A DNA stretch of 64,000 nt from Oxytricha trifallax (GCA_000711775.1 ARYC01017960.1:48019-112018), one strand, 5' to 3'; counted from the stretch's first letter, positions 34,067 through 46,259 are shown. Translations and numbers: made by a program. The notes: generated from the letters alone by a model not told the origin.

Positions 34067-35900
34067 TCAGGGTTCTATTTCAAATCTTGCCATTTCTCCT
34101 TTAATCATAGAAATTTGTGAAATATCAGCCAAGAAACTTTGCATATTATGAATGCAATTACCGCCTATAACTACTCTAACTTATTGCTGATTATAAGTCA
34201 AGGCAATTTCTTTAGCTTCCTCAAAAGTAACTCCTCCTACTATGAAAACTAAGACGTTTGTGGGTTTATCTCTATAATCTGTAGCCTACGTAGCTGGATA
34301 TTCTTAAGGATTCAATTTGCCTTTGAAAATGTTATCAAGTTGAGTCATTAACTGAGGCTTATGCTGAAGCAAGACATTTTAAACCTCTTTGAAGTAAGAC
34401 TTAAAGATTTTCGTTCCTTTTGAAAAGAGATCTTTGTTTTAGAATAAATCCCCACTTCTTCTAGCTTTGCCTGCGTATTCAATAATACAATCGATGATTT
34501 TAACTTGCTATTCAGCTAAACCTACTTTCTTTAATTATTCCTTTAACTTAAACACTTTCTCATCATTCTCATATCTCAAGGAGAATATTAAGGAAAGTCT
34601 TAGCTTCTCCATCTTGCTGATCTCTGAATTGTTAATTTAGTCTTCAACTTGCTTAAAATGACCAGCTTTATTCTCATTCCCCGAAACTAGATCTTGTTCA
34701 ATTTCTGACAAATCATAAAGTTTTCTGCCATCAACAACCTTTCTTAGCTCTTCTAAGATATGAAAGTGTTTTGTAGTGTTTCTCTCCCCTTGTTTAAACT
34801 CAGGAAAATTTTCAATGATTCTTTGCATATCTTCAATAGAGCTAAATTGAGCTTAACTTTGCTTGTTCTTCAGGAATTTTTATACCAAATTATGGATGTC
34901 TTCAGCCACTTCACCAAAATTTTTGTACATAATTGCTTTGAAAAATTAATCATCCTCGCTTGAGATAACAACCTCAGCCATATCCTCTGATAAGTTCTTT
35001 ATTCTGCTCTTCATGTCCACTCTGTTATTATTGATGCCTAGAATTTCATGAATCATTGCTTGGTATGTCCATTAATTAAGAAGTGGTGTAATAGGGTCTT
35101 CTCTTCTATCTAGAATCAATAAGGAGGTTGGTTGACTATTTTTGCTAATTCTCTATAAAAACTCTTGCTCTTCATTAAGCTTTTCTTATAGCTTATCTGC
35201 TAACTTGAAGCATATTTCAGACCTTTTTTAGAATCTAATTTGAGGGTAAGATCTGGTTGCTAATGCTACTGAATAAATGGCATCTATCATTCTATTAAAG
35301 TGCTGCTAATCTTAAATCGTCCACTTGGAAACGGGTGCAGTTAAACCTATCACAGAGGGTATATTTAAATTGAATAAGTCTTCATTAATGACTGAGAAAT
35401 CAGCATATACTTCTTAAATTTAGTTAACAACATTGTGTAAGTCAGATTCAGCTAACTTTTGAATTCTATCGTTATACAATGAGTTTGAGAAATCTAAACA
35501 GAAAATCAAATGAAATCAAATGCTTTACATAAGTTATATTAAGAAAACTTAGGTTCTTAAAGCTCTTAAGCAATTTTATTTATGGTCTCATCAGTGCTTC
35601 TGCAAAAGAATATAGCTTTTAAATGAGTCAATTTTTCTTAAGGAATATTATCAATTGTTTCGATGAAAAATACTTCTCTTTAAAGTATATTAGTTCTGCT
35701 GTAAACAAGCGACACGATGTCTATAATAGTAATTAGACATTTCATTTTAATTGTTTACTTAAAGTTTCTTTATCAAGAATCAAGGCTTTCCTTCCTTACA
35801 CTTCATTTAACATATTTTCAACATAATCTTTGAATATGTCAATGAGATTCATTCCTTGCTTTATTGAAGCTTATGAAGTATTGTTAGATCTCTAATCCAT
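34067..35900 (-). CDS. VPS45: Sec1/Munc18-family vesicle-fusion protein Vps45
   Basis: ATG 35900, introns 35721-35758 and 35494-35528 (38 and 35 nt), TGA 34067-34069; the exons sum to 1761 nt, giving 586 aa, usual for the family. SM-protein landmarks in order: [20 protein letters not shown] near the N-terminus; [34 protein letters not shown] (domain 2); [12 protein letters not shown]; and [15 protein letters not shown] followed by [15 protein letters not shown] near the C-terminus. The PITPLL-NQWTYQAM stretch and the tail favour Vps45 over Sly1, Vps33 or Sec1. It should bind syntaxin-type SNAREs on the TGN/endosome route. No IES is needed across 1.8 kb. Confidence 0.88.
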
Positions 35901-36013
35901 TTTAAATTTTCCTTGTATTATAAATTTCTTAGCAATTTATAAATTCATATAGATCGGCAATTAAATTTCTAAATAAAGTTAAATGATTTATTAAATTATT
36001 AGGGACTTATTAG

Positions 36014-37398
36014 TCAGACTTTCTTAAAAACCATAATAGGTCTATCAAATCCTTCTTTAGCCTCTGCTTCACTTGGCATTAAACTTTCAATCATTTCAAA
36101 CCCAATTTTCTCGAGGTACTGTCTAAAGAAATGTGGTCTTATCTCTATTTCATTGAAATTCTTTTTAGACCTATCTGATTCGTTCTTGTTTTTCTTGTAA
36201 GATTTCCAGAGTTAGTTCTCTAATATAAACAAACCATTTTAATTGAGTTAATCGTAAGCTTTTAAGAACAGGGTCTTTATACCGATATCTCCAAAAGTTA
36301 AATGAATATACTTCACTGTTGAGAGACACATTACAACATCGAATTTTTCTTTTTGGCTAATGACTGTATTTTCAATATAGTTTTCAGTTCTAAAGCAAAC
36401 TTTTCCATAGAGGTAGTTCTTTGCTTCCTTAGGATTGGGCTCATAATTTTCCTTGGTCAAGGCGTTTACAATCATAAGCTGTGATTCATTCTAAGCATGA
36501 GCTAGTTTCCCTTCAAGAGTGATTTATAGAGAGATTGGCAAGTTTTTGATTTTTAAAAGCAGTTCCTTGTATTTCTGTTCTTTTTCTTAAGCCTATCTTT
36601 TCTATTGTTTTTCATACTGTTCGATCATATCTACTTCATTGTTCTGAAGTGCATCTCTGTGTTTAACAGCTTGCTCTACTATAACATTTAGTTGCTCTTA
36701 ATCATTGATTGCTTTCTGCATATTAGTTATGGCTTTTTTAATTTGCCTGTGATCAATATCAATTCCAATCACGAGTTTAGGTTGAAACTTTACAGCTACA
36801 AGTAAGTCCACAACTCCAGTACCGCAACCTACATCTAGAATTGTTTTATTTCTTAGCCATTCATCCTAAAACTTGTCGAGTCTCAAATCATGCCATTTGT
36901 TCACATGAGAGAAACTAGCTCCCTTTGGCAAATTGTAGAATTTATCGTGATTTCCAAAAGATTAATGCTGAATATCCTTTTCAATTTGTCTTTAGAATCC
37001 CTCATTCTTAAATTCACTGAAAAAGGCTTTGTTGCCAGCTAATAAATCTTGGTATTTAGTCTCATGCTTTAATAAAATCTTTTCAATTTCTTGTTGTTGC
37101 TATAAGAAAAGAAATTTAAGTTACTAAGAGAGTATCATTTATAATTAATAAATATGTCTTAAATTCCTTACCTGATAGTTAGATTTTGCGGGAACATTTT
37201 AATCTTGGGCGCTTAAACCAGCATCGTTTTCATCAATTTTTCTCTTTTTTTATTAATCTGGTATCCCATAACCTGCTGGCCCCTTCAACTCCTGTCTCTT
37301 TCTTTTCTTACTTGAGTTTTCTATATGCAATAAATTACAATCACAAATAATTTCGAGTATATATGACGATATATACCTTGTGCAGTATCTATTTGCAT
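36014..37398 (-). CDS. Bin3/MePCE-type RNA 5'-gamma-phosphate methyltransferase
   Basis: ATG 37398, introns 37321-37376 and 37100-37171 (56 and 72 nt), TGA 36014-36016; 1257 nt, 418 aa. The N-terminus is basic (SSKKRKRQ, QQKKRKID, nuclear-signal-like). The methyltransferase core has HDLRLDKFQDEWLRNKTILDVGCGTG (motif I, SAM binding) and KLVIGIDIDHRQI. After a coiled-coil insert come FRTENYI, FDVVMCLSTVKYIHLTFGD (the CLS-KW/Y-IHLN signature of the Bin3 domain), GLFILENQLWKSY and FDRPIMVFKK. Homologues cap 7SK or other Pol III RNAs, and in ciliates a relative works with telomerase RNA; the substrate here is unknown. The insert of about 90 residues between motifs is unusual. The gene lies 113 bp from VPS45 on the same strand. 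Confidence 0.85.
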
Positions 37399-37647
37399 TT
37401 AGTCGCGCTTTTCCATTATTAAGATCGGTATTTGTAAATGTTAACAAATTAAATTAATTATAAATTTTTATTATAATTTGATGTATAGATGAATAATCAA
37501 AAAATTATTTCAAGATAATCACTAATTCTACAAATATTTTTACCCTCTTTTTAATTTCATAAAATGAGCAAATTATATACCTTCATGAAGATATTCTTTT
37601 AATTTATAATTAACGATTTTTTGGCAAATTATTTTTATTTTAATAAG
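37399..37647. other. Short spacer between divergent genes
   Basis: AT-rich, between the start of the methyltransferase gene (-) and the start of the 162-aa gene (+). It could contain both promoters and, in the soma, a chromosome end. No motif is evident. Confidence 0.4.
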
Positions 37648-38808
37648 ATGATTTTGTGGAAGCATAGATATGACATTATTATTTGCTATACTTTGAATAT
37701 TACCTTTATGCATATAGGCAGAGCTTATTATAAAGCAACTGCCACTGAGTCTATGTGGAACACTCCCAGATTTGTAAGTAATCCATAAAATTAATTTAAA
37801 ATTATCAATTTTTATCAATAATATTTGCTATGTATTTCTAAGAATCTCATTAAAACATTGGCTGAGGCTAAAATGTAAGCAGGGTTTATAATATTTAAAT
37901 AGATTTAGTTAATTATATATTAGATCCTAAAGAATAAAATTGTAATTATAACTTTATGAATATTATTTTTTTATCTTTAAGCATATTTTTTCCCTTTTTA
38001 AATTACACAATAAATTTTCCTATATTTTTTAAACTTAAAAATGGCTTTTCATAATTAACATTGTTTAAATGCAAATTTGTTTACTAGACTATAGTATCAA
38101 GAAAACTTTTTATACGAAGTTTTTTTTATTATTTTATACATTTTAAGAAAGGATAATCATCAAAATTTTATATATAAATATATTATGATAAAAAGGTTTT
38201 TAGTTAAAATGACTTTAACAAAATATTTTACAGTTATAAAGATAAAGCTTTAAGGAAAACTATAATTAATTTGTGATAGAGTAAGTTTTAGAGAATTTAA
38301 ATAATTATAAAAGGAATAATGAATTAACCCCCACAACAAAACATTTTATTTATAGACTGGAAATTCAGGTAGATATCCCTTCACTCCCTTCGAAGGTATC
38401 CCCTACCCAATGGACATCCCTGAATATCAAAAGTACACCAACAAAAAGATACTTATAGAATATGATGCCAGGTATAACTACAGGCAGATGTGGCTCACTA
38501 ACTTCATGCATCCTCAAAGAGAAAGAAATGACTCAATCATTAATATCCAAATTGACAAATTTAATTTCATTTTTAAATGGTTTTTAATACACTTCATGTA
38601 CTAAGTGATTGTGTTTTATTGAATAATCTTTGATGCTGAATTTACGAGAGATATAATGAAGAGACTAGAAGAATAAAGACATTAACTTGCTTTACAATGT
38701 GTAGCTCTTGGAATATTTGACGATGTCTATCAAGCCAAACAAACTCAAAGAGACTTAAAAATCAAAAATTCAGACTATAAATACAAACATTTGCTCTATA
38801 GAAATTGA
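37648..38808 (+). CDS. Small uncharacterised protein, 162 aa, interrupted
   Basis: ATG 37648; exon 1 ends at 37773 before GTAAGT, and coding resumes at 38356 after TTTATAG. An IES with pointer AATC (38535-38538 and 38625-38628) separates the last segment, which ends TGA 38806-38808. The pieces sum to 489 nt, exactly 163 codons. The product starts with a hydrophobic stretch, then MHIGRAYYKATATESMWN, GRYPFTPFEGIPYPMDIPEY and a C-terminal helix rich in K, R and Q. I do not recognise it; the length and look would fit a small mitochondrial or membrane-complex subunit, but that is a guess. The first gap (582 bp) is long for a ciliate intron and may hold an IES. Confidence 0.65.
38539..38628. other. 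IES, pointer AATC
   Basis: 90 bp including one pointer copy; removal joins RERNDSI to FDAEFTRD in frame. The pointer is short, so the boundary is less certain than the others. Confidence 0.6.
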
Positions 38809-39009
38809 AAATTAAGGGTTTAGTAGAATAAAAAGAACTTTGATAATTTAATTTAAATCATTAATTTCCATAAATTATATGACATCTATTCAAATAAATA
38901 AGATGCAGATATAAAAAATTAAGCATGTAATCCAAATTAATAATTCATTTTTTGGGCTAATTATCAGATTATTTCTTAAATATTCTGAGTTTAATTAAAA
39001 TAAAGTTTA

Positions 39010-41412
39010 ATGGGCAATAGTTGTGAGAAAAACGGTGACACTTAATAAGAATATTTTAGCGAAATATCTCTTGCGAAGAGATGCGTTTCATCTCCAAACA
39101 ACCAGAACCATCATATTCTAGAATCTACTGTCCAAAACGATTACTTAAAAGACAAGCTTAAATTTAACGTTTATTAAAAGCATTTCATTTAATTAATATG
39201 ACAAAAGCTTCAGAAACTAAAAATATTTGAGTCAGATGCTCAAACACCATCTAGCAGTGTTTAATTCTAGAAGAAATTTTAAGCAAATTCATAAAATAAT
39301 AGCAGGACAAACAAAGTGGATACTTTACTTTTTAACCCGATTAACTAATAAAACGCTGGACCAAGCAAGCAAGTTTAATCTCACTCAATAAAAAATGAGA
39401 TGTAAGGAAAGCGGTCTATTTTGGAGAACTTCTTACCGACTAAATATTCTCAAAAACCAAATCTTAATTAAGGATCTATGACTACAAAGAATCAGAATTA
39501 ATCCTCTTAAGCCAAGTAACAATTACACCAGTAAGAACAAACTAATAATAATTAGGTTAGATCTGTATCTTAACCCTCCACAGCATGTAGCAGTTTACTC
39601 TCTACAAAGCGTCAAGTGAACTTAAACTTACTCAATAAACCAAATTAAAATAAAAATGACAATATAGCTGGTGTGGAAAGTGGAGCAAGCACAAGTAAAT
39701 CAGTAAATAAATCAGGTGCTAAACCTAATTTAACCCTTGGTGCTCTTTATTAACAATAAGCAAACAGTCGCATGAATCCTTCAGATAAATATATTATACC
39801 CGCTCCAGGTTCTTTCGGCTAATACTACCAAAGAGAAAATTTGATCACTGTCTATTGCCCTGTAAACTTTGAAGTGTTTTAGGTACGTGTGCATAGTGTT
39901 ATGACTCTAAGCGAATTCAAGAATAGAATCGCTTAGAGATATGAAACCTATGCCGATAATATTATTATATGTGTTGGTGATAAGGAGTACAGGGGAGAAA
40001 TATCAAGTAAAATTGATGAATCAAAAATTAATCTTTGCAATGACTTAGGGATAAATGAAAAAACAATAGTCAAGTTAACATTTAAAGCTGCGGTAACCAT
40101 AAAAAGTAGAGAAACCTCACAAAATAATAGAGGCAAGTCAAAAAGTGGTTACTCATCCAGTGTTGTAGTTACAACTAGCATAAATAAACTTTTATTTTTA
40201 TTGATTTAAACTCTATTTCTACTCTTAATTTTAACTACGGGGACAATATCAATAATGAACTCCGATCACGTGGTTAAACTTTATACAACTAAGAAGAGAC
40301 TGAAGTTCAAAACACAAACGTAGGCCTTCTAAATCTATATAACAGATACTAGGAATAGATGAACGCAAAAAATGTGGTGCTCGAAGAGTATAAGTTACAC
40401 GACTCTTTTGGGTAGGATGAGAACTTGCTAGATACAACAAAAATACATATTAATGATTCAGCAAGCAAAGAAGTTTAAAGCAAGTTAGATATTTCTAATA
40501 GACACTGTATCGAGTAGAGGTCGAATAGATACAGTCAAAACATCAAGTTGATATAAAAACTGAAAGAAAAAGTAAATCAAGATTTGGCAAAATGTGTGAA
40601 ATAAACGAAACAGTTAACAACGGATTTCAGTCCTAGTCCTTTAGCAAGTTTTAACAAAACCTATGAGACTGAAAAAATCGGGAGTTCTAAACATGGAGGA
40701 GGTTCCTTTTTGAACAGACTATAGCATGATGCCAGAAAATAAGAGCTAGAATAATAAGTGACAACAGTGATACTAAGTAACAAGACATTTGACAACAGTG
40801 TCATTCCTAGAGAAAAATCAAGACTTTAAATTAAGACATGCAACATGAATCTGGCTTCAACAAATCAATCATTCTAGAAAAAGAGTTTTATCTAGGATAT
40901 TGGAGTAAATTCTTAAAAAACATCTGTCAGGAATATCACACTTGACTCATAATAGAAGACAAAGCATGATTATCAACCAGTTACAATCTCTATCAATGAT
41001 AATTAAAATTTTCTTTACAATAATGGCTATGATTTTTTAAATATATGTAAATAAAACTTAAAATGATAATAACCAACATCATTATTACAAAGGAGGTAGT
41101 GCATCCATTCTTCGCCCATCTCACATAAGTAGTGTTCATTCAGAAAAAGCCCTTTAAACATAATAAAATGTTAAAGTATAAAATCAAGATTTATTAAAAC
41201 ATGAAGAGAAAAGTAAATTCCATAATAAATAGCCAGCTTAAATCATCGTGTAGTAGTTACCAACCACTAAAATACTCAGAAGTAATATATAAACCAACGC
41301 TGAACTTAAAGAGAGCGTCAAAAACAAAATATTTGGGAAGAATAATTTGGAATATGAATAAAGACATAGTAGAATGAATTAATATACGAATCAGACACCT
41401 AAGAATCAATGA
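39010..41412 (+). CDS. 726-aa protein, N-myristoylation motif and ubiquitin-like domain, four MDSs
   Basis: Segments 39010-39159, 39211-40151, 40277-41024 and 41071-41412 join through pointers AAGCTT, GTGGTTA and ATAAT, giving 2181 nt, exactly 727 codons. The N-terminus MGNSCEKN fits N-myristoylation at Gly2 with a neighbouring Cys for palmitoylation. Residues about 265-345 form a compact beta-grasp-like block: NLITVYCPVNFEVFQVRV, LSEFKNRIAQRY, IICVGDKEYRG and LGINEKTIVKLTF, resembling a ubiquitin-like domain. The rest is low complexity, rich in S, N, K and Q. A membrane-attached scaffold is a reasonable guess. No catalytic motif is seen. Confidence 0.75.
39160..39210. other. IES, pointer AAGCTT
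   Basis: 51 bp; AAGCTT at 39154-39159 and 39205-39210. The joined frame reads YLKDKLQKLKIF. A 39-nt GT...AG intron nearby would also keep the frame, so an intron cannot be fully excluded. Confidence 0.6.
40152..40276. other. IES, pointer GTGGTTA
   Basis: 125 bp; GTGGTTA at 40145-40151 and 40270-40276. Codon phase matches on both sides and no GT...AG intron fits. Confidence 0.8.
41025..41070. other. IES, pointer ATAAT
   Basis: 46 bp; ATAAT at 41020-41024 and 41066-41070. The join is in frame and carries the whole model to a length divisible by three. Confidence 0.7.
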
Positions 41413-41546
41413 AGGTACTTATAAAAGATTGTAGTTTAAAGTATTATTTAATTTGAAAACACGCTGATATTAATATTAAGTAAGTATATGGTATAATTAT
41501 AATCATAAAAATTGAAAGAAATAAGCATTTACTGCGAAACTATAAT

Positions 41547-44206
41547 TCAATTTGGCAATTAAATTTTAGAAATTTTCTTTATTTTTGGTCTTGGTGGTAA
41601 ATTTTTATTTGCAAAAGCTTTTTCTTTAGAGTTTTTATTAATTGAAATATGGCAATGAGTATTGATTTTGAAGCTTTGCGAACTAGCTATTTGGGTTGTA
41701 TGATATTAATCAATAATGCTATTATATGAGGTTTTATCTTATGATCTGCTCTTCTTAAAAGTATGTGATAAATCTCCCCTAATTTATTTTAAATCCAAAT
41801 TAGTTGGTATGATAGAAGTATGACTATATTATTGTTTAGTTTCAATTTGATTTTCTTTCAAATCGTCTAAATTGTAAATATGTAGCTTTTCAGAGTTTTT
41901 GAATCTCACTTTAGACTATTGTTAGCTCCTACTATTATTTAATTTCAATTGAATCTATAAAGCATTTGATATATAATTATTATTTTTCTTGTGCTAAAGA
42001 GTGCTCATCTCAGTATCCATGAAGAATTTTACGTCTCCTGTCTCCATTTAATTCAGATCATTTGTTGATTCAAATTACTTTTAAGAAAGTTCAAGGTCAT
42101 CTTTTTTATTTAAGTTTAAGGTACTTCTAAGATCTGGTGAAATACTTAATAGGTGTCTTTTGCCAATTTTTACTGATTCCATCTGTTTCATGTTCTCCTT
42201 AGCTAAATTTCTTTAATAAGATATCAAGTTGTATGAATAATTAGAAGTTGGGACACTAAGTTCAAGCTAGGGGTCATAAGATTCTTTTTAATCTTGAACC
42301 TTCAAAAACTTCTATCTACTTAAATGCATTGGTCGACTGCTATACTTAGGGCCTTTTGTAACCTTTTAATCTAAGTGATTGATTAAGGTTACACCTTCTC
42401 TAAGTTTAAACTTTTCTTTTGGAGGTTCTAAGCTTGAATGAAGAACACGGTTCAAAGTAAGAGACTTCTCTTTATCAAGTTTATTGGCAAATTTCTCAAA
42501 CAAGACATTTTCATTTATATTTCTTACTTTTTTATTGATTGTTTCCATTGAAATTTCTAGCTTTGATAGAGAGTGACTTTAATTTCCTTTTATATCTTGA
42601 AGAGTTACTTATTGCTAGCTCTTATTTAAAGACGGGAATAAGGCATTTCGTTTCTATAGTAAAATATTCTTTTAAGTAAGAGGTCGTTATTGTAAAATTA
42701 TACTTCTATTAGTATATGGAGATTTCATTGAAATATTCGCATCAATTGTTCCACTATTTGCTTAATGATCTTTCTATTGTTTGAGTATTAAAAGGGGATT
42801 ACGCTTTTCAAGCAGATTTCCATTTAAATCTAAAGTGAATTTGTTTGAGTCAAGTTTTCTCTACAACCCCTTATATTTACTTTCTATATTTGTCTCATAC
42901 TCTTTTTCATTTCTCTCTATTTTCTTCTATATTAACACTCTTCTTTCATATTAAGCTCTTACTTACTCAACCTGTTATAAATATAACAAAATGATAACTT
43001 ATTAATTTATCCAAAAATATTAATGGCAATAATCATTGTCTTGATATACTATCAAACTTTTCTGTTAGTAATTACTTCTTCCATTTTTTATTGGACTCTA
43101 CTGCAGACTTTAAGGTAATGAATATTTTAATCTGGAACTGCTTTAATTTTAGGAGAGACCAGATGACATTTCATGAGCCTTGACTTTGAGATGTTAAGTC
43201 GAAAGCATTTTAAACATGATTTATGGGGAGTTATACTTTAGAAAGAACTGCTATGACTAGTATGGCTTATGATGCAAAGAATGAGCTATACAATTAGCTA
43301 AAATAGGTTATTTTGGGTGAAATTATTTAGTAAATCAACTTTGTACATTTCTTTTTAATTATATTAATTTATTTATATTTTTAGGTACTCTACCGCATTT
43401 AAGCTGTTTTGCGGTAGAGTACCTTAATTATATTAATTATTAAAATTTTTAATTTTAAATGCAATGCATAAATATGAAATGTAGTTTTAATAAAAAGTAA
43501 TATAGAAATTAAGTTTATTTTTATAAATTATAATTATTAAAATTAAAAAGATATGAAATCTCATTTTGTTAAGTCTTGTTGCTTGATATAGCTACAATTT
43601 AAAATTACTCCTCACTTTTATTTAAAATTCATTTCTATATTACTTTTTATTAAAACTACATTTCATATTTATGCATTGCATTTAAAATTAAATATTTTAA
43701 TAATTAATATAATTAAGGTACTCTACCGCAAAACAGCTTAAATGCGGTAGAGTACCTAAAAATATAAATAAATTAATATAATTAAAAAGAAATGTACAAA
43801 GTTGATTTACTAAATAATTTCACCCAAAATAACCTATTTTAGCTAAATTATCTAACTTTGGCCTTATAGGCTCTTCAAAATCTGTATCATTAAATAACCT
43901 CTCTTGCTACTTTAAGTCATGGTTTAAATAAATGTCCACTGTGAACAAGCATTTCATAAAAATTTTCTTTATCACATATTCATCAATATTATTCTGAACA
44001 AATTTCTCTATTTCGATATCGTTAACAGTCTTATTAATCATTTCTGAGAGTAACTGAGTATTTAAACAAATACTCTCTGTAAAATATTTTTCTTAGAAGG
44101 GTTACTAAAAGACTTGTGAATTTCTATATTGATCTCTGAAATTTACTCTTTTTTATGAAGGTAAAACATAAATTTGGTGTTTAGGTTCTTATTTTGAGCC
44201 AGACAT
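41547..44206 (-). CDS. 704-aa low-complexity protein split by a palindromic IES
   Basis: MDS 1 runs 44206-43839 and MDS 2 runs 43293-41547, joined through the pointer TTTAGCTAA; 2115 nt, exactly 705 codons with TGA 41547-41549. The start MSGSKQEPKHQIYVLPSQ is followed by a short helical region (INKTVNDIEIEKFVQNNIDE), Gln/Ser-rich linkers, one coiled-coil stretch (ERRVLIQKKIERNEKEYE) and a basic Ser/Asn/Lys tail. No domain is recognised. The MDS 2 frame is open for 1.7 kb using many TAA/TAG codons. This strand faces the + gene ending at 41412, 135 bp away. Confidence 0.75.
43294..43838. mobile_element. 545-bp palindromic IES with nested hairpin, pointer TTTAGCTAA
   Basis: The IES is one inverted repeat centred at 43570 (paired coordinates sum to 87140). 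Inside each arm is a second 40-nt hairpin, GGTACTCTACCGCA...TGCGGTAGAGTACC (43384-43423 and 43717-43756). The pointer core TTAGCTAA is itself palindromic. It looks like a MITE-type element whose target duplication acts as the pointer. No protein is coded. Confidence 0.85.
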
Positions 44207-44209
44207 TGA

Positions 44210-44880
44210 ACCAATAAAATTTGCTGTTATTTGCAATTTTTTCAGAGATTTTTATTTATTATTCATTTTATAGAAATGTATAATTATAATTTCTTAGCTA
44301 AAACTATTTTAATTTAATATTTCTATTTTAATGCATTTCTTATTATATAAATTATTTCCAATAGTTTTCAAATTTATCAATATAAATATTTCGATAATAG
44401 AATAACCTAATAAAGAAATTATTTCATTAAATAAAAATATAAATAACTTATAAATTGCTTAATAAGATCAACTCTGAATAAGAGAATCTAAAGTCCAAAA
44501 ATATTTAAAAAGCCTTGAAACAAAAAAATAAATAATAAAAAATAAAAATAGGTGTAAAGAATATTTAACAATAATTGTAATAAACTTAAAATAATGTATA
44601 AAATATTGGAAATGATCCTCTAGAATCGTTCAGCCTTTAAATCCAGATTTTTTTAATTTTAAAGTTTTTCATGATTTCTTTGGTAAATTCATATAATGCT
44701 AGACTTTAGGTTAAATACTAAGATAAATTGCTTGATATAGCTATTTTTACAATTTCTGATTTAATTAAGTAAGTTTATTATTTAAAATTATATTCTTATC
44801 AGCAGCATTTACATTTAGAGTGCGATTGCATAAGACAAATTAAGGAATATTTGTTAATAATTAAATTTAAACATATTTTA
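44210..44880. other. AT-rich spacer between divergent genes
   Basis: Over 80% A+T; lies between the starts of the 704-aa gene (-) and eIF4E (+). No coding frame or clear motif. Confidence 0.45.
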
Positions 44881-44884
44881 TAAA

Positions 44885-46259
44885 ATGTCTGCATAAGATC
44901 AAGCCTCTTCAAAATAATATATTGCCAAGAAGGGTTAACCAACTTCCTCAACTTAACAAGTTAATAAAATTAATTAATACTTAATATATTTTTATAAAAA
45001 TTTTACAAGTTAACCAATAAAATGCTGATTTTTCAAATTAAGATCCCGCCATTATATCAGTAGCAGCTCAGCAGAAGCAGTCACCTTAACATTTCCATGA
45101 TAGTGCACTTATTGATGATGCAATTATTAGTACTTCCAAACAAACTATTATATAATTTGATTAAATTGTGCAATGAGTAATCTATATTTAGTCTTAAATT
45201 ATGCTAAATCTATTAATATAATAACGCAGGAGGTAATGCATTACAAAAAAATGAGAACTTGGTGATTAATGCTGATGGCAAATCTGAGTTAGAGCACTCC
45301 TTCACTTATTGGATTTATCAGAAAACTATGTAACAAACTGCACATTTGGATTGGGAGAGCTAGATCAAGCCAATTGCCAAGTTCAATACTGTAAGTAATT
45401 GCAGGAGAATAAAATATTTGTTGAATTTCTTTGTATAAGTGTGTGAGAAATGCTGATTAATTAACTTCAATATTTTAGGCTGAAGATTTCTGGGAGATAT
45501 ATTAATTCCTCAAGAGACCAAGCTAGCTGTAAAACGGCACCACTGTTCATTTGGTAAGTAACAAACAAATGTTTTTTTAATTATTTGTGTGCAGTTCGTT
45601 GATGATATCAAGCCTATGTGGGAAGATGAAGCAAATAAGCTTGGAGGAAGATGGGTTATTAGAATGAATAAAGGATTCTCTAACAAGCTCTGGGAAGACT
45701 TATATTTAAGTTAATCTAAATAGGTGTCATTAAATTAGTTATAACACTGGCAATGATTGGAGAGCAGTTTGAGTTAGAAAATGAGATTCATGGAATAGTC
45801 ATAGTCATCAAGCCAAACGGTGACACAATCGCAGTGTGGAACAAGAACTCAAGAGATCAAGCAGTAGTTGACCAAATCAAAGCAGATCTTATCAGAGTAT
45901 TGAACTTGCCAGATGATGTGAAGATGGACTACGAGCAATTCAACCCAGAGACCCCTTAACAAAAGTAGCAACCACAAGGCAACTGGGGTTAAGGCTAAGG
46001 ATAACGCAGAGAGGAGAGAAAAGAGAGACCAAACAGAGGTGGTTACGGAGATTAAAACGTAGGTGGAGGAAGTAACCAACAATAGCAATAGTAATACTAG
46101 TAGCAACCTGGAAACTAATCTTAACAAAATTTGCAGCAGCAAAGATACAAGGCAAAGGGAAACGCTGGAGGACAACCAGAAAACGTCGGCGGGGCTCATA
46201 GAGGACCTAGAAACGATTAGTAGTAGTAACAGTAGTACAAAAAGCCTTAATAACAATGA
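44885..46259 (+). CDS. EIF4E: Translation initiation factor eIF4E (cap-binding protein)
   Basis: Segments 44885-44964, 45014-45166, 45210-45390, 45479-45553, 45595-45709 and 45739-46259 sum to 1125 nt (374 aa). The first two gaps are IESs (pointers ACAAGTTAA and TAAAT); the others are GT...AG introns of 88, 41 and 29 nt. The eIF4E core is complete: LEHSFTYWIYQK, a Trp in LDWESQIKPIAKFNTAEDFW, HLFVDDIKPMWEDEANKLGG (cap-contacting W-E), GGRWVIRMNKG, LAMIGEQFELENEIHGIVI and IAVWNKN. The N-terminal 80 or so residues are Ser/Gln-rich, and a C-terminal tail of about 100 residues is Gln- and RGG-rich, unusual for eIF4E and suggestive of RNA binding or condensate behaviour. Confidence 0.9.
44965..45013. 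other. IES, pointer ACAAGTTAA
   Basis: 49 bp; the 9-bp repeat is at 44956-44964 and 45005-45013. A GT...AG intron at the same place would break the frame, so the IES model is preferred. Confidence 0.75.
45167..45209. other. IES, pointer TAAAT
   Basis: 43 bp; TAAAT at 45162-45166 and 45205-45209. The longer repeat TTAAATT/ATATAAT alternatives nearby do not keep the frame. Confidence 0.55.

Noticed and set aside
45849-46256. 135- and 71-codon Leu-rich minus-strand frames
   Set aside because: Antisense shadows of the Gln/RGG-rich tail of eIF4E.
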